Assembly (NCBI GenBank): GCA_036898135.1
Contig: CM072511.1
Coordinates: 159,651,152-159,715,151, forward strand
Source of the DNA: Oncomelania hupensis
Lineage: Eukaryota > Mollusca > Gastropoda > Littorinimorpha > Pomatiopsidae
Length of the DNA stretch: 64,000 nt
Reading direction: 5' to 3'
Part shown: positions 35,753 through 44,266 of the stretch, piece after piece
How the letters are laid out: every line of letters begins with the position of its first letter
Position numbering within the stretch: the stretch's first letter is position 1
The notes under the pieces: generated by a model
What the model saw: the letters and a program-made list of their open reading frames with translations, nothing else
Database searches by the model: none
What the model was told of the DNA's origin: nothing
Made by a program: the position numbers and the translations under genes

Positions 35753-36628
35753 ATGTCAATCGGCCCTCAAATTCCAGTAACCTGTCCTACCATTGAACTG
35801 AAAGACTTAGCAGACACAATTGACTTTGATGCGAATGCTATTGTTGGGTCTGTTTACGGTTTCGAATTTACACAAAATGGATATTATTATAAACGAGCGC
35901 TAGTGCCGGCAGTGCCTGAAGTGCCGTCAGTGCCGCCGTCAGTATTGCCAGAAAAACCATCTATTGATCAGCTAAAGGATTTTAATGCCGGTAAAGTAGA
36001 TCCCGATTTTAAGTATGCTATTACTAAACGAGAAAATATCTGGTCTTTAACACCTGTAGACACAGAATTAGATTGGCTTATTAAATTCAAGTGCGAAAGC
36101 CCTTACACTTTTATGGGACCAGACAATAAATTTAAGAAAATTATTAACGCCGGGCCTATGTTAGTTAGTCTAGTGCCGGATGAAAACAATCGGGAAACCA
36201 TAGAAGTCAAAGCCTACAAAAAAAGCAGCTATGTTTTACATAAGCGTGAAACCGCAGGGAAAAATGTTAGAGTTATTCTGCAGCCTCCTTTACAGATAGG
36301 TAGCACAGCTATGATAGTACTGGACATAATTGCACACAGGCCTACGCAGAGAAATTTTAATGTAATTCCGCAAGTGTCTCTAAGTTGGGTTGATTTAGAT
36401 GAGGATCCCAGACGAGTTACAGTATTTATGAAGAAAAGAGAAAATGAAAATCAGTTTTCCGTATTTACTTCATCACCCAAGATAACTTTTGTCCCTGTTC
36501 CAAATCCTATTGACAGAATAGCGCAAATTAGCCTAGACAACGTAGATCTGTTAGCATTTTATTTCAGCGATCAGATATTTTCTGATAGTCAAATAGAATA
36601 TTTTGCTAATAAACTAAAATCAAGTTAA
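35753..36628 (+). CDS. Intact 291-residue protein of unknown function in the Polinton-like element
   Basis: It starts MSIGPQIPVTCP. A Pro/Val-rich linker (VPAVPEVPSVPPSVLPEKP) sits near residues 52-72. After it come beta-strand-like stretches (YTFMGPDNKFKKI, GSTAMIVLDIIAHRP, PQVSLSWVDLDED). There is no membrane segment and no enzyme motif. It is the middle gene of a plus-strand trio (35035, 35753, 36663). A structural role is likely from context only. Confidence 0.68.
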   Translation: MSIGPQIPVTCPTIELKDLADTIDFDANAIVGSVYGFEFTQNGYYYKRALVPAVPEVPSVPPSVLPEKPSIDQLKDFNAGKVDPDFKYAITKRENIWSLTPVDTELDWLIKFKCESPYTFMGPDNKFKKIINAGPMLVSLVPDENNRETIEVKAYKKSSYVLHKRETAGKNVRVILQPPLQIGSTAMIVLDIIAHRPTQRNFNVIPQVSLSWVDLDEDPRRVTVFMKKRENENQFSVFTSSPKITFVPVPNPIDRIAQISLDNVDLLAFYFSDQIFSDSQIEYFANKLKSS

Positions 36629-36662
36629 TTATTGTTAACCCTTTTTTTTTCACACTAAAAAT

Positions 36663-37325
36663 ATGACGACAAAATTGTATCCTGCTATAGTAGAAGCAGT
36701 AGTGGATGAACAACCAATGCAACCCAGTGCTCCAACGTTAGACTTAAGTAATGTTCAAACGTTCAGGCTGGAAGAAATAAGAAAAGTTAGGACTCAAATT
36801 GAATCAGATATCCAAAAGTACTCTAGATGCAGACGAAGGTATTCCGGTGCTTATAGCACAATAAATTACGTGTCTACCGGTCTAAATGTTATTAATGCAG
36901 CGGAAGCTGCGGTCAGCGTGGGATTATTGGTGACTGGAATTGGTATACCAATTAGTATTGGATTAGGAGTGGCTGCCGGATTATCTTCAGTAATGTCAGT
37001 TTTACTTGGTGTAATTAATACTAAAGTATCTAAGAAACTAGAAAAACACGACCTTATTTCTAGCCTGGCGATAGCTAAACTTACTAGCATGAACTTAATA
37101 ATTTCTAAAGCTCTAGAAGACACTCAGATTCAGGACCAAGAGTTTGTAATTATCCAGCGAGATTTTGAAGAATATAAAAAGTTAAAGCACGACATACAAT
37201 CTAAATCTAGGTCTGCACCTGTTAATGTTGAAGAAATTAAAAAAAAATTAATAGAGGACGGGAGACTACTGGGACGGAAAGAGCAGCTAGATGCTTTGAA
37301 GAAAAAGCTCATTGCTTCAGAATAA
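36663..37325 (+). CDS. Intact 220-residue protein with central hydrophobic hairpin
   Basis: A polar N-terminus and a charged helix (RLEEIRKVRTQIESDIQKY) are followed by a long Gly/Ala/Ile-rich hydrophobic section at about residues 75-118 (VGLLVTGIGIPISIGLG and LGVAAGLSSVMSVLLGV). A charged helical tail (VNVEEIKKKLIEDGRLL) ends the protein. Central hydrophobic hairpins between soluble helices are seen in membrane-active proteins, but no homology is claimed. It ends 25 bp from the convergent polymerase stop. Confidence 0.7.
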   Translation: MTTKLYPAIVEAVVDEQPMQPSAPTLDLSNVQTFRLEEIRKVRTQIESDIQKYSRCRRRYSGAYSTINYVSTGLNVINAAEAAVSVGLLVTGIGIPISIGLGVAAGLSSVMSVLLGVINTKVSKKLEKHDLISSLAIAKLTSMNLIISKALEDTQIQDQEFVIIQRDFEEYKKLKHDIQSKSRSAPVNVEEIKKKLIEDGRLLGRKEQLDALKKKLIASE

Positions 37326-37349
37326 ATACAGTTAACATTTATTCAAACC

Positions 37350-39627
37350 TTACAGGCCCTCCTCCTTACTCGTAGTCGCAGTCGCAGTCGCTGTTTCTAC
37401 CTGTAATTTATAGTGGCCTAGAGCGTATGAGAACTCCTTAGTTACTCTTATTCTCTTTGTGTCATTAGCGCACAATGTTTTTTTGGTCGTCACAGCAGTG
37501 GACACTATATGGTTTTTAGACTTTATAGTTGTGTTAGGGTATGGTTTAACTTCTTTTCCATCTAAGGCTTCCAGGTAGTTTTCGTGTCTGATATCTCTGT
37601 TTTTTATTGCAGCTTTTTGGGTGCCTTTCGCTTTTGAAGATTCCCCAGATTCGTGTTTAATACTGTACTGCTTAGATCGCAGTCCTGCGTATTCTTCAAT
37701 AAGTTTCCCGTTCATTTCATCTTTCATCAAACCTATTTTCTTTTGGTTTGCTTTGCTGTACAAAGGGTGAGTTTCAGGATAGTCACTAGTATCGTAATGT
37801 TGCAGTTCCGATTCTAAGTCTTTATAAATGTCTTCAGTAGGGATGTCTAGTATAAGGGAGTCTGTGTCTGTGTATAAAACTCTGGCCCCTCCGGGTATTT
37901 AGGTTTAAAGTAATCGTAGTAAAATTCGAACATTAATAATTTAGAAAGGTCGAGAATAGTCATCCCCATAAACACTGGTTTGTCTAGATTAACTTGCGTG
38001 GTTTTCATGGTAACTGCATACAGGGAGTCATGAAACTCTTTGTAACCAAGGTATTGAGGTTTAGATGTTAATTTAATCGCTTGATTGGGTGAGGTAATTA
38101 GCCTGACGTCTTTTCGCTTGTATGGGTTCTCCATAGTTTTACCAAAACAGCTGTTATTCAGCAGCTTAAAGAAATCTTTTTCAAACGTAGATTGGGCTTG
38201 TTTCCTGAGCTGTGTGTTTTTATTGATGTACCCAGCCAAGACATTCGTTTGTTTAAAGAATAAAAGCTTGTGAATCGCTGTGCACTTCATGCCGTGTCTG
38301 ATGTAGAACTGCAGGTTTCTGTAGTGACAGACGTAATTAGATTTATTATAGAGGTTGGGAATAAGTTTAAGTTGCTTGTCTGTACCATGCAATCTTTCTG
38401 GTGCTAATGGGTAATCATTATGTAGGTCGTGTAAAGCATTGGGATACTCTAGGTCAACTTCGACAATAAACCCTATATTATGATCTTTAGGGTGATCTAA
38501 AATACTGTTTAACCAAGTCAAGTTTGCAGGGTTTGGATTAACAAGTAATTTGAAATCTGAAACCGGTAAAAGCTCACTCATTGCCCAACCGTATAAATTG
38601 TTGGCGTCAAAGTACATTATATAATTAGATTTCTGCGAGGGGTCATAGTGCTTCAGGTATTTATTGTTGGCTTTGCAATAATTATGAGCTGCCACGCTTA
38701 TTCCTCCACGAATGCCCGACTCAATCATTGTCATCATTACCTGGTCAGTTATGAGATCGATTTTAGAACCGCTAAGTTTTAAGAAAGCATCCCAACTCAT
38801 TCCTGGTGAAGAAATATAATGATAAGGGTCGAGGGAGTAATGATGTAAACTCGTTTCTCTGTATTTTTCAAACACATCAGCCAACAAACAGACGTCGGCT
38901 TTTTAAATATATGTCATGGTAGTCACCGAGGTTTTTACATCGAGTGCATTCCAGACGCTGTGAGCTTGTTGGTAATCGGAATCAGTTATAAACGTTTTAT
39001 TGAGTGAGGAATAAAAGTTTTCTCTAGGGGGTAATTCTAGTTCTTCAAACACTTCCCAAGAATCCATGTATTCATAAGGATACACGCCTTTCCGAATAAG
39101 TGTAACGTCTGGAAAATATTTGCTAGTGATAGGATAGCTGGGTAAGTTCTTAGCTAGTGTTTCTAAACTGGAAGACAAATGTTGAAAGCTGTCATAAAAC
39201 TTTAATTTATTCAGAGTGAAAGTTTTATATTTTTCTTCTGTCTCGGCAATACATGACACTTTGTATGCTTTCGTCACTGCCTGCATGATTAAATGGGAGT
39301 CGTAATTTCGAAGATTGTGAATGAAAATAGGGAGAGAGAAATGTTTGATTCCATATTCCAAGTTGCATTTCTGATGAGCTGCACCTCTAAATGCCCCTGT
39401 TATGTGACAATGATCTCTCACCCTTTGGGTCTTTGTGTCCTTCGGGTCAAACTCTTTATTACAAATGTGGCAATGTGTAGCTGCTTTAAAATTATGGGAG
39501 TCAGATTCAGTAAATATCATTGGCACCGGATTATCTAGCTGCAGTAAACACAATTTGTATATTTTGTTCATCTCATCTAAAAACTTTCGAGCTGCGTCAG
39601 GCCCTCTGTAAATTACCGGCTCTGTAT
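37350..39627 (-). pseudogene. Protein-primed-type family B DNA polymerase, truncated and frameshifted
   Basis: Minus-strand pieces are 39571-38903, 38887-37847 and 37763-37350. The first has an endonuclease-VII-like zinc/HNH region (CHICNKEF ... DHCHITG) and an exonuclease motif (HNLRNYDSHL). The second has polymerase motif A (YFDANNLYGW, Asp near 38608) and motif B (KLLNNSCFGK near 38143). Motif C is in the third frame near 37860. Frame breaks lie near 38935 (short A run) and 37880 (short C run), and an in-frame stop at about 39628 with no frame above it shows the N-terminal part is lost. The enzyme would replicate the linear element, priming from a terminal protein. Confidence 0.88.
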
Positions 39628-39639
39628 GTTAGGCTTCAA

Positions 39640-41209
39640 ACCACCAAATACAGTCAAAGGGAAGCAACCGCAACTTTACTTATGAATGCGTAGTAATGTT
39701 TATATTACTTCCCTTAACATTCTTAAAACAAAATACACAGCAAAGGCACAACTGAGAAGGCTGACTATAACTAAATTACATTTTTTTGTAAATCCGTCAT
39801 TTGCTAAAAAAATAAGGTTGTAACATTAATGTTTGCAGGAATTCTTGATTGTTACACGTTAATATCTGCGGGAAGTCCCGGTAAATAAAGCAAAGACACA
39901 TTAATGTTTGCGGGAATTCCCGATTGTTACACGTTAATGTCTGCAGGAAGTCCTGGTAAATAATAGCAAAGGGAATTCCAGGTTCTGTTTTTAACTGGAT
40001 CACATGCTTAATATAAATTTCTATTTGCTGTTTTCAACTGGATCACATGCTTAATATAAATTTCTATTTATATATCTAAGCAAAGGCAAAAAACTTACTA
40101 AGGATTTTACATTCACACAGAGAAAGCACACAAATATTCCTGTACACAAATTATTTCCTCTGGTCTAATAAAGGGGAATTTCCGATTCTGTTTTTCAACT
40201 GGATCACATGCTTAATGCATGTTTAAAATACACACAAATTATTTCCCTTGGTTTAACTTACAGCTAGTAAATGGGAAACACATGCTTTAATATAAATTTT
40301 TATTTATATATCTATTTGTTACACACTAAAAATTAATATGAACAATATGTAATAAAGATTGCTGCACTTAATGGTGTATTATTTAGAATTGAACATTTAG
40401 AATAACGAATATTAATGCTGGTTTGTTGTATATAATTTCTCAAGCCCAATCTTCTTTTATGAGCGATCTGGATGGGGATATAAAGAAAAAAGGAAGTATA
40501 GATTTTCGGTGTGGTTAGTCACTTCTGTGGCATGTGTTGAATTTGCTAAGGCATTAAGGCCAAATGTCTGTCCTATTGCAATAATAGACACAGTGTACAA
40601 AGTGGCAAGTGGCTTGGATACATGTTTGAAAATTGCCATGACAATGGATAAGACTGGAAAGTGCACGCTAACTCTCGATCCCTTCCTACTTAATCCAATT
40701 GTCAAGCCTCAGGCAACAAGTAAACAGATATATTGAACGCAAGAACGAATGGTTGCATGACATTGGGTAAGACAGGAGGCTGCGCGCGGTATCCTGGGAA
40801 CCTCCTACTTAATCCAACTGTCCGACTCGCAGCCAAAGTTCAGTCAGTACACCTCCGTGGGTTTCTCTAATTTCGTCTCGTAGAGATTCCCCATTTGGGG
40901 TTTGATGACAGACAACACATGCCACAACGCTTGGGCTCACTTGGTGGAGTGGGAGATGCGTGCAAAAGGTCGAGGGGTCCGTCCCACTCCACCAAGTTAG
41001 GGAGAGAGTCCAAGCGGGAAGTGCTACCACCGGTTTTTGTAAAAATTTCCAATTCCAGTAGTAAAGTATTTTTTAAGTTTTCTAAGTAAGTTTTCTGTAA
41101 GTTTTCTACTTTCTAAATGAGGTATTTTTTCTAAGTTTTATTTCTAAGTTTTGAAATAAGTTTTGACAAATAACTAATTAACTGGCTAAGTTTTGGAGTT
41201 GATGGGGAG
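39640..41209. other. Non-coding right arm of the Polinton-like element
   Basis: About 1.6 kb without a convincing gene. It holds three repeat systems. GTTACACGTTAATATCTGCG and AACATTAATGTTTGC[G/A]GGAA-type words alternate at 39818-39970. CTGGATCACATGCTTAATAT recurs near 40000, 40033, 40200 and (diverged) 40280. A diverged pair with CCTACTTAATCCAA occurs near 40690 and 40806. The polymerase N-terminus probably once occupied part of this arm. Confidence 0.7.
40940..40996. repeat. Perfect 15-bp inverted repeat (hairpin) in the right arm
   Basis: CTTGGTGGAGTGGGA at 40940-40954 is exactly complementary to TCCCACTCCACCAAG at 40982-40996, with a 27-base loop. It is GC-richer than its surroundings. 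Confidence 0.93.
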
Positions 41210-41369
41210 ACCAAAGACGCAAGATATACGAATATGTATTATATTTAGCAAATGCAGGATTCCCAGAGTGCTTTGGCACGCCTTTTAAAAAGCTCATAAA
41301 ACAGCCATAAATTGCAGTAAAAGGGTGTCAGAAGAACAAGGGCGGTCAGAGCCCATTATTACTATCTCT
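41210..41369 (-). repeat. Right terminal inverted repeat of the Polinton-like element
   Basis: The complement of 27832-27991, ending CCCATTATTACTATCTCT at 41369. The external TCCGT follows at 41370-41374. Confidence 0.94.
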
Positions 41370-42096
41370 TCCGTGGTCCACTGGAATCTCAACTCTAATT
41401 TCCTATACATGCATAAATATAAATCGTGGCTAATTATACACATACAGAATTAATAATATTATAAACATTCAGTGGTACAGCCACTGGTCTGCAAACATAC
41501 ATATAGGTTCAACAACAGTGGGTCCGTACATAATTCAAGATGGTGTCGGCCGGTCGTCTTTTGCCTCGTGGTCAGCTTCTTCACATGTTCAGGCAAAGTC
41601 GGGCTAACAATTCAATTCTATGCATATCAAATTCCACTAACATAATTCAACAATAATATAAATATATCACGATGAAACAGAAGTATGTTCATTTACCTGT
41701 TTGACAAAGTCAGGCTCGTGGCTACTTGAGTGAATTCTAAGATTCTCAAGTCCTGCTTCCTGGTCTATTCAGGAGAGATCCTACTGCTAACTGTGTAGCT
41801 GTGTACTGCTCCTCGTCTCAAAAACGACTGCTCTTCTATCTCTCTCTATTCGAATCAGCCAGACCTGGCTGAGTCCATTATGACCTGTGTTCTCATTGGC
41901 GGGTAATCGACTCGCCTAACGTAACTACGATGATATCATTGCCCGCCGGTTCAACACACACAGTGCTGACGTCACTACACTGTCTGCGTCAAGCTCGCAG
42001 TGTGTGTACCTCCGTATACCATTGCTACGCCTGATTACTTCCAAGTAAGTAAGTAAACACGTAAATAGGCAGGGTAAAACTAGTCATCTCGTCACA

Positions 42097-42288
42097 TCAG
42101 CAACCCTGATGGTTTCGCTCAGTGTTAAGCCAGTCCATTCTCGAATGTTGTCCTCCCACCTCTTTTTCAGTCTCCCTCTTCTTCTACCTCCTTGCACTGT
42201 GCCTTGCAGGATGGTCTTTGCAAGACCTGATGATCTGGTGACGTGGCCATACTATCGGAGTTTCCGTTTTTTCACGACTGTGAGCAGG
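42097..42288 (-). pseudogene. LINE segment between the two large insertions
   Basis: On the minus strand it reads LLTVVKKRKLR, then GTVQGGRRRGRLKKRWEDN and IREWTGLTLSETIRVA. It continues the frame from 49454 onward and into 26984-27009. It carries the target duplications GCAGG (42284-42288) and TCAGC (42097-42101). Confidence 0.85.
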
Positions 42289-43825
42289 TGTCACAAGCGT
42301 ACGATTTAGCCCTGGCGCTGCTCGCGTCAAGTTTCTACCTACTTGCCCGCTGGCCAAGCCAACTAAGCCCCGCCCCTCGGGATAGCCCCTTGGAGCCCCG
42401 GAATAGACAGACCCAGGCGTCAGTCTTATTCCGCCAGCCCGAGTAAACACACTGCTTGCCGAGGACACGTCTGCACCTCCGTTGCGACCGCTGAGCTTCG
42501 ACAATATTCTTGTGGTTCTACCCGTTCCTTGGTCAAGGTAAGAGTGGAGACTTATTTCCTATCATTTAGCATCCCCATCACCCGTCGATTTCCCAACATG
42601 TTCGTATGTCTTGTAGATATTTACGTCCGTGTCTGTGGTTTGTCTTGATGTATTGCTTGTGATATGCATTTTACTTCTTGTATCCATTATCTGCAGTTTG
42701 ATTGCTGTTCATGCCATGCTTGTATTTATACATGTATATTCCCTGCCTAGACTCTTGTGTAAATCCCCCATGCCATGTTGTCCTGTTTCTCAGATTAAAG
42801 TCCCCCAGTAAAGCACCCTTGCACATAATAGCCATTGTCCTGTATTTATCCCCTTTGCTTCTCCCCTGATCCTATTGTGTAAATATCCACCCCTGCTGTC
42901 CATAACCCCATCTTAGGCGCCGAAACTATTATCTATTAGCGGCCACCAGTAAATTCCACCGAACCCCGATAGCCATTGCTGATATTGTTGGACAGTTGGA
43001 ACGAACCGGTCAAGTCTTGGCCGGTGCTTCCCAAATTCGAAAATCTGACTGGCATGCGCGCTAACTGGCGCGGCATCCAGAGTGGGTGTGCACCTCTGAT
43101 ACTGAGTCAATACTCCATTCCAGAACGGGCCCTTATACCGGGCTGCTACGAGACTCAAGACCCGCTGCGTGCAACCCAGATCCCCTGGTTGACACCGTGA
43201 AGCGTGAAAGCAGAAATACAGCAACCGGCCAGCACCGTAGACCGGATTGCACCACAACCCCTATTACTCAAGAATTCGACCCAGTGACCTATACTGGACC
43301 CCTGACGCCACGCGACTGGACCCTTGCGCAATCGCCATCCAGAATCCAGAGGCAACCACCGCCTACACCATAGCAGCTAAGTGCGCACCCAGCGCACACC
43401 ACAATTCTCGGAACATCTGGCTAACCACGCTAAAGCAGCCAGATACCCCTTTGCCATATGATGATATCCGTCCACAATCGCCCCAGTGACCCCCAGATAG
43501 CTAACCCAGAATAACTCCAAGATACCCTGGACGTTAACAGACTCTTACTGGTGACTCGGCCGTAAGCCTACCACCTACGCCTGACCCGCTTCAATTTAAT
43601 AAATTGTCTAATATTATATTATAACACCCGACTTCCCCTTGTTCAAATTCTCCACTAGTTTAGTCTGTATTCTTCTCGTCTGGCCTTTTAACTTTCTATC
43701 ATTCTTTAGTACTCCCAGCATTATTTCCCTGAACGTCACCGCAAGTTGGCCTAGTCAAGGGAGGCAACACAGCGCGGGGGAATAATTGCTAATCCTCATC
43801 CCCCCAACCCCCTATATTCGTGACA
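42289..43825 (+). repeat. 5' LTR of the Gmr1-like element (1537 bp)
   Basis: It begins TGTCACAAGCGTACG and ends CTATATTCGTGACA, so the ends are complementary (TGTCAC/GTGACA). It is 99% or more identical to 47920-49453. Internal frames on either strand have no family resemblance and are not called as genes. Confidence 0.96.
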
Positions 43826-43832
43826 TTAACTT

Positions 43833-43850
43833 TGGCGACCCCGACGAGAC
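43833..43850 (+). promoter_or_regulatory. Putative tRNA primer-binding site
   Basis: The 18-mer TGGCGACCCCGACGAGAC lies 7 bp inside the 5' LTR. It starts with TGG, complementary to a tRNA CCA end. Which tRNA is used is not determined. It overlaps the first of three ~37-bp units (GACGAGACAAAAGACTTAG) running to about 43935. Confidence 0.6.
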
Positions 43851-44266
43851 AAAAGACTTAGATTTCTACCCCCAACCGACGAGACAAAAGACTTAGATTT
43901 CCACCCCCACCCGACGAGACAAAAGACTTAGGTTTCTAGCCCCTGCCCAGTCCGTCCCTTACCTTTCTACCCCAGCCCCAGTAGAGATAGGACCTAGCCC
44001 CCTAGCCTAGTAGTGTATAGCCTAGCCCCATAGGTCCCCTACTGGCACTCCAGAATTGTGGTGGCACGCAGAGGTTTTTCTTGCTTTCATTTTTTATGCT
44101 TTGATTGATTGCTTGTTGTCTCTGTGTCCGTGTTGTGTTGTATTCGCCCCTGTGTCATTTCACCTTAGTTCATTCCAGCCCGCCCCTTGTTTGCTGTCAG
44201 TGTACCCCCCTGTGGGCGCCCCTTCATCACGGTTAGGACCTTGTGAGGTAAGTCGCTTCTCTTGCC

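Larger units (their letters stand above)
27832..41369. mobile_element. Polinton/Maverick-like virus-like element, 13.5 kb, complete ends
   Basis: Both ends carry ~160-bp inverted repeats (27832-27991 and 41210-41369) with a few mismatches. TCCGT occurs directly outside each end (27827-27831 and 41370-41374). Inside are an integrase, a packaging-type ATPase, a capsid protein, a family-B DNA polymerase and several accessory genes on both strands, mostly with short AT-rich gaps. Polintons classically have terminal inverted repeats, a ~6-bp duplication and this core set. Here the duplication reads as 5 bp. No adenovirus-type cysteine protease was recognised. Frameshifts in integrase, ATPase, capsid protein and polymerase indicate a decayed integrated copy. 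Confidence 0.93.
27010..42096. mobile_element. Probable solo LTR (about 1.54 kb) containing the Polinton-like element
   Basis: The outer unit starts TGTCACGTGGGG and ends CTCGTCACA. It is flanked by TCAGC at 27005-27009 and 42097-42101, where the LINE sequence resumes exactly. Removing the inner element (27832-41369) and one TCCGT leaves 27010-27831 plus 41375-42096, about 1544 bp. TG...CA ends and a 5-bp duplication fit a Gypsy-type solo LTR. No second copy of its ends is found nearby and no gag-pol is left. It is not the same family as the LTRs at 42289 and 47920. Confidence 0.7.

Noticed and set aside
40509..40736. 75-codon frame in the right arm of the Polinton-like element
   Set aside because: It overlaps an equally long antisense frame and a diverged direct repeat, and has no leader like those of the other element genes.
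42913..43257. Antisense 114-codon frame conserved in both LTRs
   Set aside because: Conservation only reflects the near-identity of the two LTRs. There is no family pattern.
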